Below are positions 1 to 9,034 of a stretch of DNA of 64,000 nt, piece after piece. Made by a program: the position numbers and the translations under genes. How positions within the stretch are numbered: the first letter of the stretch is position 1; every line of letters starts with the position of its first letter. The stretch lies in assembly GCF_003387375.1 (NCBI RefSeq), contig NZ_QUNG01000001.1, positions 270,510 through 334,509 of the forward strand, written 5' to 3'. The DNA comes from Marinomonas pollencensis. GTDB lineage: Bacteria > Pseudomonadota > Gammaproteobacteria > Pseudomonadales > Marinomonadaceae. A model generated the notes under the pieces. That model saw only the letters and a program-made list of their open reading frames with translations. It did no database searches and was not told the origin of the DNA.

Positions 1-1
1 A

Positions 2-520
2 GGTGGGTTTTATTTAGGCAACAGTGCAAGAGAGCGCAACTGGGCTACTCCAGGGGGTAAAGCCATTGTTCACACTCATTCTCTGCCAGAATCTATCTTG
101 CCTAAAAAGGCACAAGACCTAGCCTCTGACAGCACCCTGGTGCTGCAGACCTTGCGCTCACATGACCAGTACAACACGACCATCTATGGCATGGATGACC
201 GCTATCGTGGCATTAAGGGCGAACGCCAAGTGTTGTTCATTAACCCTGCGGATATTAAACGCTTAGGCTATCAAGAAGGCGACACCGTCACCCTTCGTTC
301 ATTATGGGACGATGGTGTAGAGCGTAAAGTCAGCGGTTTTAAGTTGGTTCCTTACAGTATTCCTGCCGGCAATATTGCAGCATACTACCCTGAAACCAAC
401 CCATTGGTACCGCTCAATAGCCATGGCGAGTTCAGCTACACTCCAACCTCAAAAAGCATCGCGATTGAGCTAGAACCCTACCAAGAGCCAGCCTCTAAAA
501 TTGCTTCGGTAGCGAACTAA
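2..520 (+). CDS. FdhF/YdeP-type molybdopterin oxidoreductase, C-terminal part
   Basis: The open frame runs in from the left edge without a start, so only the C-terminal 172 codons or so are present. It reads as the molydopterin-dinucleotide-binding barrel of a formate-dehydrogenase-like oxidoreductase: a conserved stretch near the start contains GNSAREN-like spacing (residues GNSARERNW), then a domain with INPADIKRLGYQEGD, typical of this barrel, and a final PLVPLNSHGEFSYTP segment typical of YdeP/FdhF-alpha homologues. The family is cytoplasmic and binds a molybdenum cofactor; the substrate of YdeP-type members is not settled, and they are linked to acid resistance in enterobacteria. The catalytic part lies outside the window, so active-site residues cannot be judged. 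Confidence 0.8.
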   Translation, partial: GGFYLGNSARERNWATPGGKAIVHTHSLPESILPKKAQDLASDSTLVLQTLRSHDQYNTTIYGMDDRYRGIKGERQVLFINPADIKRLGYQEGDTVTLRSLWDDGVERKVSGFKLVPYSIPAGNIAAYYPETNPLVPLNSHGEFSYTPTSKSIAIELEPYQEPASKIASVAN

Positions 521-540
521 AATCAATATAACAAGGCAAT

Positions 541-580
541 AAAAAAAGCCTCACGCCAGATAAAAGTCTGGTATGAGGCT
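541..580 (-). terminator. Intrinsic terminator of the lipoprotein gene
   Basis: Hairpin with arms at 547-559 and 566-580 (AGCCTCA..CCAGA paired with TCTGG..TGAGGCT). A run of seven A at 541-547 gives the U-tract on the minus strand, so it best serves the lipoprotein gene ending at 636. It may also slow transcription leaving the oxidoreductase on the plus strand. Confidence 0.75.
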
Positions 581-635
581 AATTAATCAACGGAGTAAAT
601 AGGATTAATTTAAAAGAGTTTTCATAAAAACTCGA

Positions 636-1052
636 TTAAACCTTGGTTTCATTGTTAACTAAACACTCTTCTTTTTTGTGTAATACAACAGTTGTATTAC
701 TATCATATTTCCACATATTACCGGTTGCCCAATCAATGCCAAATCCATATATATTCAGGATATTAGCCCAGTAAGATGGGGTAACATGTTTCTTTATAGT
801 CGTTACAGTTCTGTCATAACATTTGTCTGTTACAGTCACTTTAACACCTTCATTTGAAGGAGAAGCAACGACTGTCGCTGGAAGTCTTGTAGGGTATAGC
901 CCATCACTAGATTGGACCTCAACTTTGACGCCTTCTTGACTATCAGATCCTCTTACCATCATTGTCTGACTGCCATTATTAAACATAGTAGAACAACCCG
1001 AAAGTAATACTATCGATGAAAGTAGCGCCAGCTTGATTTTAAGTTTTGACAT
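636..1052 (-). CDS. Small lipoprotein, PEGA-like/uncharacterised
   Basis: 138-residue lipoprotein precursor. The start at 1052 (MSKLKIK) is preferred over an upstream frame extension to 1121 because it opens a textbook lipoprotein signal: positive n-region, hydrophobic core and lipobox LSGC with the cysteine at about residue 20. An AGGGAT ribosome site lies just upstream. The mature part has a beta-rich region with VKVEVQSSDG and ATVVASPSNEGVKVTV, then WANILNIYGFGIDWATGNMWKYD. The G-x-G-x-D-x-x-T-G-x-x-W-x-Y pattern occurs in many small proteobacterial lipoproteins of unknown role. It is likely anchored in the outer membrane by inference from the family; no function is claimed. It stands alone with its own terminator. 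Confidence 0.75.
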   Translation of the reverse strand: MSKLKIKLALLSSIVLLSGCSTMFNNGSQTMMVRGSDSQEGVKVEVQSSDGLYPTRLPATVVASPSNEGVKVTVTDKCYDRTVTTIKKHVTPSYWANILNIYGFGIDWATGNMWKYDSNTTVVLHKKEECLVNNETKV

Positions 1053-1250
1053 TTCATATATCCCTAAAAAATCCATATTAAAAAAGACCAAATTAAAAGT
1101 AAATAAGTCACAAAAATACAATTATAAACAACAGCCTACTAATTCATACTCCCTTATTATTAACACCTAAGTTATTTTATAGCGTTCAATCCAATTTATA
1201 AAATTCATTTTTTAGCACCCACTAACTTTCCAGCTAACAAATAAACAATA

Positions 1251-2705
1251 CTAATGACGCCAAAGCACCGGAAAAAACAACACCAGCACAGTAAAGTACT
1301 CTAAACGCCCTAAAATCATCGCAAAGCTCATCATCCAAGTGCCGGTGTCAGTGAGCGGCGCAAAGCTACTGCCGAGCTCAGCAAAGCCTGGCCCAAGCAC
1401 ATTTAAACAAGCTGCAGTAGCGCTCAATGCCGCCACGAAACTGACGCCTGTGGTCATCAACAAGATGGTAAATAGCATGGTAGTGAGCGCGGCTAAACAC
1501 ATGAACCCCATTACCGAATGACGCACATCCGCACTGATGGTTCGACCCTGAAACTTCATCGCAAACACCCCATTAGGATGCACCAAACGTTTTAGCTCCA
1601 ACCCCACTGACTTTAACGAGATTATATTTCGAATCACCTTGTTGCCTCCGGCAGTGGATCCTGCACAGCCACCAATGTAACCAACAAAGATCAACACCAC
1701 CGCGGTTAACGCAGGCCACGCACTTAAGTCAGTGGCGGCAAATCCGGTACTAGTGATAAACGAAATAACATGAAAAAACGACTCGGTAAACGCGCCACCA
1801 AGCGTGGCGTCTGCACCTTTTTGGTAGAGATAAAAAGCCAACAAACAAGCAATCACAAAGACGATCAGCAAAAACGCTCGCATCTCTTCATCACGCCAAT
1901 ACAAGCGTATATTTTTTGCTAAATAGACCCGATAATGCAACGCAAAATTGGTCGCCCCTAAGAGCATAAACACATTACAAATCCACAATAATAAGGTGCT
2001 ATGAAAATACCCCATACTGGCGTCATGGGTTGAAAAACCACCCGTAGAAACGGTTGAAAGACTGTGCCCTATGGCATCAAACACAGACATGCCTGCAAGG
2101 TAATAACACAACGCACACAGGACAGTAATTGTCAGGTATACAAGCCATAAATAGTGGGTCGTGCTGGCAACTCGAGGCGAGAGTTTTTCATCTTTAATTG
2201 GCCCTGGCGTTTCTGCTTTCAATAGCCGCATACCACCAATGTTAAGCATGGGCAGAATCGCTACCACAAAAATCACCACACCTAACCCACCCATCCATTG
2301 TAAAAACTGGCGATACATCAAAAAGCTAGGCGGCATATCATCCAAACCAGATAGCACAGTAGCGCCCGTAGTGGTTAATGCACTAATGGACTCAAACACG
2401 CCATCAGTAAAAGTCACATGGGCGATGGTAATGATAGGAATGGCGCCAAGCACACCGACAGCTAACCAAGTTAAGCTCGCGAACAACATGGCTTCACGGG
2501 AAGAAACGGACGGCAGCTGGTACTTTTTAAAAGCAACAAGTAGCACTAAGGAAACGCCTAATGTGATGGACGCAGGCATGACAAAATTATTGGCTACATG
2601 GTCTTTGAACAACATAAAAGACAGCTCGCCAAACACCAACTGCACTAACCCCATCCACAAACAAGGCATGGTCAATAATCTCAGGACTAATAGAGGCCGA
2701 ATCAT
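1251..2705 (-). CDS. trkH: Trk potassium uptake protein TrkH
   Basis: 484-residue polytopic inner-membrane protein, the usual TrkH length. It takes up K+ in symport or channel mode together with the NAD-binding TrkA, which is not in this window. Four pore-like segments are recognisable, including TTTGATVLSG near residue 115, STVSTGGFSTHD near 220, TSTGFAATD near 320 and GGCAGSTAGGNKVIRN near 350; the STGG/TGF pattern is the selectivity filter of the family. The C-terminus LGRLEYFTVLVLF is characteristic. The ATG at 2705 is chosen over a TTG at 2714 because AGGAG then sits at usable spacing. Transcribed alone, away from the TRAP operon. Confidence 0.93.
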   Translation of the reverse strand: MIRPLLVLRLLTMPCLWMGLVQLVFGELSFMLFKDHVANNFVMPASITLGVSLVLLVAFKKYQLPSVSSREAMLFASLTWLAVGVLGAIPIITIAHVTFTDGVFESISALTTTGATVLSGLDDMPPSFLMYRQFLQWMGGLGVVIFVVAILPMLNIGGMRLLKAETPGPIKDEKLSPRVASTTHYLWLVYLTITVLCALCYYLAGMSVFDAIGHSLSTVSTGGFSTHDASMGYFHSTLLLWICNVFMLLGATNFALHYRVYLAKNIRLYWRDEEMRAFLLIVFVIACLLAFYLYQKGADATLGGAFTESFFHVISFITSTGFAATDLSAWPALTAVVLIFVGYIGGCAGSTAGGNKVIRNIISLKSVGLELKRLVHPNGVFAMKFQGRTISADVRHSVMGFMCLAALTTMLFTILLMTTGVSFVAALSATAACLNVLGPGFAELGSSFAPLTDTGTWMMSFAMILGRLEYFTVLVLFFPVLWRH

Positions 2706-3108
2706 GGGCGGCAAACTCTCCTATTAAAACGCAGGCATATCGTATCGAAACCCTGTTGCGGCATAGCGCCATCCTTAACGCAAAAAAATCGGCATTAACG
2801 ACAAAGGAAATGAAAACAGCCTTATCTGGCCACAGGATAAAGCTCGGTATAGTACGCCATCAGCGTGCTTTAGAGAAGATTGATCAGATGTGTACGGTAG
2901 CGACCTTTCTCATCCCCCTCTTTCCCATTGCATTATTAATTTTATCGATTCAATCATAATCTCAGCCGATACCGATCATTAGATTTTGTAATCCTTATAG
3001 CCCTTATTTCAAAATCTCCGCTTAATAAAGCGTATGCATAATCATGGCACCAACCCATCAATTTATGCGTAGAAAAAGTCAATAATAAATTTAAAAAGAG
3101 ACTAACTT
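2706..3108. other. Intergenic region trkH-dctP
   Basis: About 400 bases between divergently transcribed trkH and the TRAP operon. It should hold both promoters. A weak 49-codon open frame lies at 2810-2959 (separate entry). I see no convincing sigma54 site, terminator or long inverted repeat. Confidence 0.5.
2810..2959 (+). CDS. Possible small membrane protein
   Basis: 49-codon open frame beginning with an ATG at 2810. The N-terminal half is basic (ALSGHRIKLGIVRHQR) and the C-terminal 20 residues are strongly hydrophobic (TFLIPLFPIALLIL), which would make one membrane helix. AAAGGAA precedes the ATG but only two bases away, closer than a normal ribosome site, and the upstream frame stays open to a TTG at 2756. 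No family is recognised. It is kept as a low-confidence candidate because of the polarity pattern only. Confidence 0.25.
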   Translation: MKTALSGHRIKLGIVRHQRALEKIDQMCTVATFLIPLFPIALLILSIQS

Positions 3109-4134
3109 ATGTCAACTCATATAAAAAAAATTGTCAAAATAGGACTGATAACCCTTATTGCGGGTTCTCTCTCGATTCAGGCTGCCAGCACTTTAGCTAG
3201 TACAAACTTTCGCCTTTCACATTCCGCGCCTCCAGGATCGGATCGAGATATCTGGGCTAAAGAGTTTGCTAAGCAAGTCAAAATCCAGACAGAAGACCGC
3301 GTCACTTTTAGGGTCTACCCTGCTAACCAGTTGGGAGACTGGGAAGAAACCTATGACCAACTATCTCAAGGCTCAATTGATGCTGCAGTCCAATCACTAT
3401 CAACTAAATACGATAAACGTATAGGGATATCTTGGTTTCCATACTCTGTTAGTGATTATAAGTCAGCTGAGCAAGCTTGGAATGTTGGGGGCTTTCTCTT
3501 TGACGTTATGAATGGTCTGTTACAAAAGCAAAATTTAACGCTGCTTGCACCTTATGCGAATGGTATGGGCGGCATGGCAGTAAGTTCTAATGTTGAGCAA
3601 GCCGATAATCCAAATGCGGATCACAAAAATCTTAAAATTCGTGTGTGGCCATCCGGTGCAGCAACTCATCGCCCGGTTCTTGAACGCTTAGGTTACAACA
3701 CAACAACAATGCCTTGGGCAGAGCTCTATACTGGCGTTCAAACTGGCGTTATTGACGGAATGATAGGCGGTACACCTGAAAACGCAGTTCGAGATTGGAA
3801 TGGGATTGTAAAAACATGGGTCCAACTCAATGATCATTTTGAAGTAAATTGGTTAGTAATGAACCAATACTCCATGAGTCGCATATCAGAAAACGACCGT
3901 CAGACCATTCAAAACATTGCTAAAGAGCTAGCTACCGAGCGATTCCAACAGGTCGCTAAATCAGATGAATCATACCGTCAAGAGCTAAAAGACAGCGGCG
4001 TTACTGTTATTACCTTTAATGAGCAGGAGCTAGCCTCTATATCTGATGCGGTCCGTAAAGATGTCTGGCCACACATCAAAGACGAGCTAGGCGATGACCT
4101 CTACCAATTAATGGTAAATCACTACAACGAATAA
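3109..4134 (+). CDS. TRAP transporter solute receptor, DctP type
   Basis: 341-residue periplasmic binding protein of a tripartite ATP-independent transporter. A cleavable signal peptide spans about residues 1-30 (KKIVKIGLITLIAG core, STLA before the mature start). The mature protein begins FRLSHSAPPGSDRDIWA, a typical DctP opening. The ligand region has KIRVWPSG near residue 180, where the family arginine binds a carboxylate, followed by PWAELYTGVQTGVIDGMIGGT. The ligand is therefore expected to be an organic anion, but its identity cannot be read from sequence. It is the first gene of a five-gene operon with dctQ, dctM, a lyase and an MmgE/PrpD protein, which suggests the ligand is their substrate. 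AAGAGA precedes the ATG. Confidence 0.9.
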   Translation: MSTHIKKIVKIGLITLIAGSLSIQAASTLASTNFRLSHSAPPGSDRDIWAKEFAKQVKIQTEDRVTFRVYPANQLGDWEETYDQLSQGSIDAAVQSLSTKYDKRIGISWFPYSVSDYKSAEQAWNVGGFLFDVMNGLLQKQNLTLLAPYANGMGGMAVSSNVEQADNPNADHKNLKIRVWPSGAATHRPVLERLGYNTTTMPWAELYTGVQTGVIDGMIGGTPENAVRDWNGIVKTWVQLNDHFEVNWLVMNQYSMSRISENDRQTIQNIAKELATERFQQVAKSDESYRQELKDSGVTVITFNEQELASISDAVRKDVWPHIKDELGDDLYQLMVNHYNE

Positions 4135-4144
4135 ATTTCACCAG

Positions 4145-4177
4145 ACTGAGTCATTCCATAAAAGTTGGAATGGCTTA
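4145..4177 (+). terminator. Intercistronic hairpin dctP-dctQ
   Basis: Inverted repeat with core arms CATTCCA (4152-4158) and TGGAATG (4166-4172), extended imperfectly by CTGAG/CTTAG. A mixed T-rich stretch follows. Probably a partial terminator or mRNA-stabilising hairpin that lets the abundant receptor be made in excess over the permease; this role is inference. Confidence 0.45.
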
Positions 4178-4229
4178 GTGTTAGTTTAAAAACTGACGCT
4201 TAGGATTTTATATATTAGAGGTCAAAATC

Positions 4230-4751
4230 ATGACAACTATTAAGACATCGATTTCCTTTTTCATCGCTCTATGGCATCTTAAATTACGTCTACAGCAATG
4301 GGTTATGTTCAGTACCAGCATTGCTTTTACCTTACTTGTATTTATACAAGTAATCTCTCGATACATATTCGACTATTCTTTTTTTGGTATTGAAGAAGCC
4401 GCAAGTTATCTAGCCATCATTTTATATTTTATTGGCGCAGCCTATGGAACACACGCAAAAGGGCATATATCGGCTAGCATTGTCGATTCACTTTGCCACC
4501 CTGGACGCTTTGTTAATGCCAGCCATGTAATCACATGCTTAATCTCTACATTTCTATGTATCTATTTATGTACAGAAACATGGGAACTAGTGCAATTCAA
4601 TTTAAAAATGGACGTTCGCTCTGTCGAGTTACGCATACCAATAGCTTGGATTTATATAGGTATGCTTACAGGTATGATTCTAATGGCATTCTATTTTTTC
4701 ATCGAGATGATCGAAGCTTTCTGCCACTTATTAAAACGCCATATTAGCTGA
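4230..4751 (+). CDS. TRAP transporter small permease, DctQ type
   Basis: 173-residue membrane protein with about four hydrophobic helices, the normal DctQ architecture. Features seen are VISRYIFDYSFFGIEEAASYLAI near residues 42-70, the family pattern of an arginine-aromatic step followed by a glutamate pair, and GAAYGTHAKGHIS, matching the G-x-x-x-x-x-x-x-x-H-I loop. It forms the membrane complex with DctM encoded 10 bases downstream and receives substrate from the receptor. A GAGGTC ribosome site lies upstream. Confidence 0.88.
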   Translation: MTTIKTSISFFIALWHLKLRLQQWVMFSTSIAFTLLVFIQVISRYIFDYSFFGIEEAASYLAIILYFIGAAYGTHAKGHISASIVDSLCHPGRFVNASHVITCLISTFLCIYLCTETWELVQFNLKMDVRSVELRIPIAWIYIGMLTGMILMAFYFFIEMIEAFCHLLKRHIS

Positions 4752-4761
4752 GGATATTACC

Positions 4762-6066
4762 ATGAGCTCTATTGTTTTATGGGACGTTGCATTATTAATA
4801 ACACTGATGATGATTGGTGTTCCTGTTGCATTAACCTTTGTCGCTGCAGCACTATTTCTAATCGTTATGGGAGATTATGGGAATACCTCATTTATGATTA
4901 CTGCAGGATTCGCTAAAACCTCTTCTATGGTTTTACTGGCGATTCCTCTTTATATCCTTGCTGGCTCTATTATGACGAATGGAGGGATAGCCAAACGCTT
5001 ACTTGATGTGGCGGACAGCCTTTTTGGACACTATCGTGGAGGCCTTGGGGTTGTTACGGTTGTCACTACCGCCGTTTTTGGTGCGATTTCAGGGATGGCA
5101 TCTTCCGCTGTCGCAGCTATTGGCTCAATTATGATTCCACGAATGGTGGAGAAAGGTTACGATCGAGGTTACGCCACTTCTCTAGTCGCTTGCTCCGCTG
5201 TTCTTGCGCTACTCATTCCACCTAGCGCCACGATGATTTTATATGGCTGGGTCACCAGCACATCAATCACAGCGGTGTTTCTTGCCCCTGTCTTACCGGC
5301 TTTGTTATTAATTTCTCTATTTTGCTTTTGGAATTTCGTGTTAACTCGAAAAATGCCTCTGGTGATTGAGAAAAAAGTCAGCTTTAAAGAAGCAAAAGAA
5401 AATATCTTCTTAAAAACCCGCAAAGCTGGTTTTGGCCTGGCCATGCCAGTCATCATCTTGGGCTTTATTTATGGTGGCGTCACTACACCGACTGAAGCTG
5501 CGGCCGTCGCTGTTATGTACGCTGTACCTGTAGCTTTTTGGGTGTACAAAGATATGACATGGGGGTCCTTTTATGAAGCTGTTTGGAAAGCAGCGCAAGT
5601 TACTGCGGTACTTATGCTAGTCATATTTTGTGCCACTATGTTAGCCCGAGTACTTACCTTTGAAGATGTCCCTCAGCAAATACTGACCACGTTATTATCG
5701 ATTACTGAAAATAAAATTCTGCTACTTCTCTTAGTCAATTTATTTTTACTAATGGTTGGTATGTTTATGGAAGATGTTTCAGGAATATTATTAGCAGCAC
5801 CTTTACTGATGCCCGTCATGAATGAAATTGGTGTTCACCCTGTGCATTTTGCAGCAATAATTGGCACAAACTTAGGAATGGGATTAATAACACCGCCTAC
5901 CGCACCAATACTATATTTTGGAACATTAGTAGGGGGAGTAAAACTGCCACAAGTTATTAAACCAACACTTGTGTTTGTATTTCTCGCTTATCTCCCTGTT
6001 GTTTTGTTGACCACTTTCATTCCAGAGCTTGCCTTATGGCTTCCTCGCCTAGTCACCGGACTTTAA
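4762..6066 (+). CDS. TRAP transporter large permease, DctM type
   Basis: 434-residue polytopic protein with about 12 hydrophobic segments, the usual DctM/SiaM length. It is the sodium-coupled transport subunit. Signature stretches include GGIAKRLLDVADSLFGHYRGGLG near residue 75, ISGMASSAVAAIGSIMIP near 110, LIPPSATMILYG near 150, and the second-repeat GLITPPTAPILYFG near 375. GAGGAT precedes the ATG. Ten bases separate it from dctQ, and about 100 from the lyase gene. Confidence 0.92.
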   Translation: MSSIVLWDVALLITLMMIGVPVALTFVAAALFLIVMGDYGNTSFMITAGFAKTSSMVLLAIPLYILAGSIMTNGGIAKRLLDVADSLFGHYRGGLGVVTVVTTAVFGAISGMASSAVAAIGSIMIPRMVEKGYDRGYATSLVACSAVLALLIPPSATMILYGWVTSTSITAVFLAPVLPALLLISLFCFWNFVLTRKMPLVIEKKVSFKEAKENIFLKTRKAGFGLAMPVIILGFIYGGVTTPTEAAAVAVMYAVPVAFWVYKDMTWGSFYEAVWKAAQVTAVLMLVIFCATMLARVLTFEDVPQQILTTLLSITENKILLLLLVNLFLLMVGMFMEDVSGILLAAPLLMPVMNEIGVHPVHFAAIIGTNLGMGLITPPTAPILYFGTLVGGVKLPQVIKPTLVFVFLAYLPVVLLTTFIPELALWLPRLVTGL

Positions 6067-6165
6067 TTAATAAAATAAAAAAGCCATTAATAACGGCTCC
6101 TCATATAATTTTTTAGTAACACTATTATTAAAAAAGTAACTTATAGATTAGCTTGGAGATTCACG

Positions 6166-7593
6166 ATGCGCATTGAAAATGATGCTTTAGGTAAACGAGA
6201 AATAAAAAATGAACTGTATTATGGGATTCAAACACTTCGCGCTAAAGAAAACTTCTCTGTATCAGGTAAAACAATTTTCGACATTCCTTACTTTGTAGAA
6301 AGTATTGTTCAGATTAAAAAGGCTGCCGCTCTTGCAAATCATCAAATAGGAGCATTAGATAACTCTGTGTGTAAGGCTATCTGTCAGGCAGCCGATGATG
6401 TTTTAACACAGCCGGATCGCCAAGATTTTATTATAGATATTTACCATGGCGGAGGCGGTACCTCTGCCAACATGAATGTGAATGAAGTACTAGCAAACCG
6501 AGCTAATGAAATACTTACTGGTAGCAAAGGGTATGACAATGTACACCCAAACACCCATGTCAATATGGGACAATCAACAAATGATGTGATCCCTGCTGCA
6601 ATGAAAATGGCGGTATATCATTCATTATTCCAACTCTGCCAGGCTTTGCAACATTGCATTACATCATTAGAGAAAAAAGAGGCTGAATTTAACGAGATCG
6701 TCAAACTGGGGCGTACATGCTTCCAAGATGCGTTACCAATTACTCTCGGACAACAATTCAGCGGCTATCGAAATGCATTTGTTAGAATGCTTAAGGATGT
6801 TCAACAGGCTCAATTACTCTGTCTAGAACTTCCTTTATCTGCAACCGCAGTAGGGACTGAATTTGGGACTTTCCCTGGCTACAAAGAATGGGTTTACCGA
6901 ACCCTAGAAGAAACCACTTCTATTCAGTGGAGAGCAGAAAAGAACCTTTTCGATGGATTACAAAATGCGGATCTATGGCTAAAAATCTCAGCAACTCTAA
7001 AAGCTGTTGCACTTAACCTACATAAGCTTGCTGGAGACCTGCGCCTCATGTCTTCTGGGCCTCGCGCTGGTTTAGGTGAAATAACACTACCTGCAGTACA
7101 ACCCGGTTCATCTATTATGCCAGGTAAAGTAAATCCAGTTGTTCCCGAAATGGCAATGCAGGTATATTTTCGTGTTTTAGGCAATGACGTCGCCATTAGC
7201 CGTGCTTGCGAAGGGGAGTTAGACCTTAATGTTTGGGAGTCTCTTATTCTTAATTGTACAACGGAATCTTGTAATCTCTTAACTTCTTGCATTCCTCTGC
7301 TTATGGAAAAGTGCGTCGATGGCATTATCGCTAATAAAGAAAAGTGCCTAACAGATGCGGAACAATCGTTAGCGCTATCGACCGTTATCGCAACGCTGTT
7401 TGATTATCAAACAGCGTCAAGACTGGCGAAACAAGCAGAAGCTGAAAGTAAGACAATTAAACAAGTAGTTATCGAAAATAAGCTCATGTCTAAATCAGAA
7501 GCTGAAACATATTTAGACCCATTAATGATGACCTCGCCCCACCGCTTCAATCAATTATTTAGCAAAAAACGGAGCACCAAAGATGGCCACTAA
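6166..7593 (+). CDS. Aspartase/fumarase-superfamily lyase (AspA-like)
   Basis: 475 residues, almost exactly the length of aspartate ammonia-lyase. Motifs in order: YYGIQTLRAKENF (residues 18-30), GGTSANMNVNEVLANRA near 100, NVHPNTHVNMGQSTNDVIP near 130, GRTCFQDALPITLGQQ near 185, and the superfamily signature GSSIMPGKVNPVVPE near 320, whose first serine is the catalytic base in the family. The enzyme should eliminate an amine, ammonia or alcohol across a succinyl backbone to release fumarate. It is most like aspartase, but fusion of its operon to a TRAP transporter and an MmgE/PrpD gene argues for a substituted substrate such as iminodisuccinate. GGAG precedes the ATG, and the 3' end overlaps the next gene by 11 bases, so translation is probably coupled. 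Confidence 0.85.
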   Translation: MRIENDALGKREIKNELYYGIQTLRAKENFSVSGKTIFDIPYFVESIVQIKKAAALANHQIGALDNSVCKAICQAADDVLTQPDRQDFIIDIYHGGGGTSANMNVNEVLANRANEILTGSKGYDNVHPNTHVNMGQSTNDVIPAAMKMAVYHSLFQLCQALQHCITSLEKKEAEFNEIVKLGRTCFQDALPITLGQQFSGYRNAFVRMLKDVQQAQLLCLELPLSATAVGTEFGTFPGYKEWVYRTLEETTSIQWRAEKNLFDGLQNADLWLKISATLKAVALNLHKLAGDLRLMSSGPRAGLGEITLPAVQPGSSIMPGKVNPVVPEMAMQVYFRVLGNDVAISRACEGELDLNVWESLILNCTTESCNLLTSCIPLLMEKCVDGIIANKEKCLTDAEQSLALSTVIATLFDYQTASRLAKQAEAESKTIKQVVIENKLMSKSEAETYLDPLMMTSPHRFNQLFSKKRSTKDGH

Positions 7594-8968
7594 CACCCCT
7601 ATATTGAATCAGGCCGCTAATTTTCTAGCCAACCTAGAATACGAAAAGCTACCAGTGGACGTAACCGAATCTGCTAAACGCGCTATTCTAGACTATATCG
7701 GCGTTTCCATTCCCGGTAGTCAACAGCCTGTTGCACAAAATCTATTTGCTTGGGCAGAAAAAAGAAACTGGGGGAAAACTGCTACAGTGATTGGCCGTAA
7801 GATTAAAATGGCCCCAGAAAATGCCGCATTAATTAATGCGGCATCAGGACACGCTTTGGACTTTGACGACACAAGTTGGTCAACTATAGGACATCCCACA
7901 ACCGTTATTTTCCCAGCAATTTTAAGTTTGGCGGAAGAATATAACTGCACGGGTAAGCAAACACTACTTGCCTACATTGCAGGCTTAGAAGTTGCTCATA
8001 AAATAGCCGACCTTATGATGCCAGAAGCGTCTGAAAATGGCTGGCATACAACCGGAATTTTTTACACACTTGGCACTGCAGCAGCAGCCTGCCAACTACT
8101 ACAATTAGCGAAGGAGCAATCCGCTTTATGTATGGCACTTGCACTTTCTAAGTCGAGCGGTATAAGAAGTAACTTTGGCACTCAAGCTAAGCCTTATCAC
8201 GCAGGGATGTCTGCTAAAGCAGGGCTTGAAGCCGTCAGCCTCACATTAAGCGGCATAAACTCTTCACCTACCGCACTAGAAGATGAAGATGGTTTTATTC
8301 AATGCTATGCAAGCAGTGAACTAGCAAAAATCGTAAAAAACATGGCAAAGCCCGTTTTATTCGGATCCCCTTGGGATATAACACATAGAGGTTACGCCTT
8401 TAAAAAATACCCTAATTGCAGTGGCAATCACCCTGCTTGTGACGCCATATTAGAATGGCTTAATAAAAACCCTACCCCTATAGAGGATATTGCCTCTATA
8501 CATTGTGGTGTAAGCTTGCTTGGCCCTAAAGAACTTGTTTGTGATCAGCCTAAAACTCCTACCGAGGCAAGGTTTTCAATTCAGTTTTCTTTGGCCTGCG
8601 CCCTAACCTATGGAAAAATTACTCTTTCTGAGTTTACAGATGAGATTATTCTATCACCTCATATACAAGAGCTTATGTCTCGCATTACCATGGGAGTAGA
8701 CCAAGATTTAGCAAGGCTGGGTTTTATTGGAACCGCACCTGTCAAAATATGGATTACAAAAGTATCCGGTGAGGAAATTTATCTCGAAAACAATTTAGCC
8801 CATGGGAATCCTGAGAAGCCATTTTCTGATAATGAGTTTAATGCAAAGTTTCTGAGTTGCTGTCATGAACTAATAACAAGAGAGCAAGCGGAATTACTAT
8901 TAAAAGACATTTACCAACTTGACAAAGTAAAAGATATAAAAAAAATAACCAACCAGCTTTGTTTTTAA
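7583..8968 (+). CDS. MmgE/PrpD family protein (dehydratase/epimerase/decarboxylase)
   Basis: 461-residue member of the family containing 2-methylcitrate dehydratase PrpD, cis-aconitate decarboxylase and iminodisuccinate epimerase. Seen: DYIGVSIPGS near residue 35, NAASGHALDFDDTSW near 90 (the conserved A-H-x-x-D-x-D-D active-site segment), HPTTVIFPAILSLAE, and FKKYPNCSGNHPACDAILEW near 275, the family K-x-Y-P-x-C-x-x-x-H motif. The 11-base overlap with the lyase implies they act on the same compound. In iminodisuccinate degraders an epimerase of this family prepares substrate for a fumarate-forming lyase; that assignment here is inference, and decarboxylation or hydration of an aconitate-like acid remains possible. 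Confidence 0.85.
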   Translation: MATNTPILNQAANFLANLEYEKLPVDVTESAKRAILDYIGVSIPGSQQPVAQNLFAWAEKRNWGKTATVIGRKIKMAPENAALINAASGHALDFDDTSWSTIGHPTTVIFPAILSLAEEYNCTGKQTLLAYIAGLEVAHKIADLMMPEASENGWHTTGIFYTLGTAAAACQLLQLAKEQSALCMALALSKSSGIRSNFGTQAKPYHAGMSAKAGLEAVSLTLSGINSSPTALEDEDGFIQCYASSELAKIVKNMAKPVLFGSPWDITHRGYAFKKYPNCSGNHPACDAILEWLNKNPTPIEDIASIHCGVSLLGPKELVCDQPKTPTEARFSIQFSLACALTYGKITLSEFTDEIILSPHIQELMSRITMGVDQDLARLGFIGTAPVKIWITKVSGEEIYLENNLAHGNPEKPFSDNEFNAKFLSCCHELITREQAELLLKDIYQLDKVKDIKKITNQLCF

Positions 8969-9010
8969 TCCAGACAAAATTAACTAGAAAGCTTTTACTT
9001 TTACAAATAA

Positions 9011-9028
9011 AGGGGGAAGTAACCCCCT
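9011..9028. terminator. Shared hairpin between convergent genes
   Basis: AGGGGG (9011-9016) pairs with CCCCCT (9023-9028) around a six-base loop, in the 66-base gap between the convergent MmgE/PrpD and LysR genes. The flanks are T-rich on each strand rather than pure U-tracts, so bidirectional termination is likely but not certain. Confidence 0.5.
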
Positions 9029-9034
9029 ATTTCA

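Noticed and set aside
2161-2727. Long plus-strand frame opposite trkH
   Set aside because: It is the antisense of a clear TrkH gene, with no ribosome site and no recognisable product.
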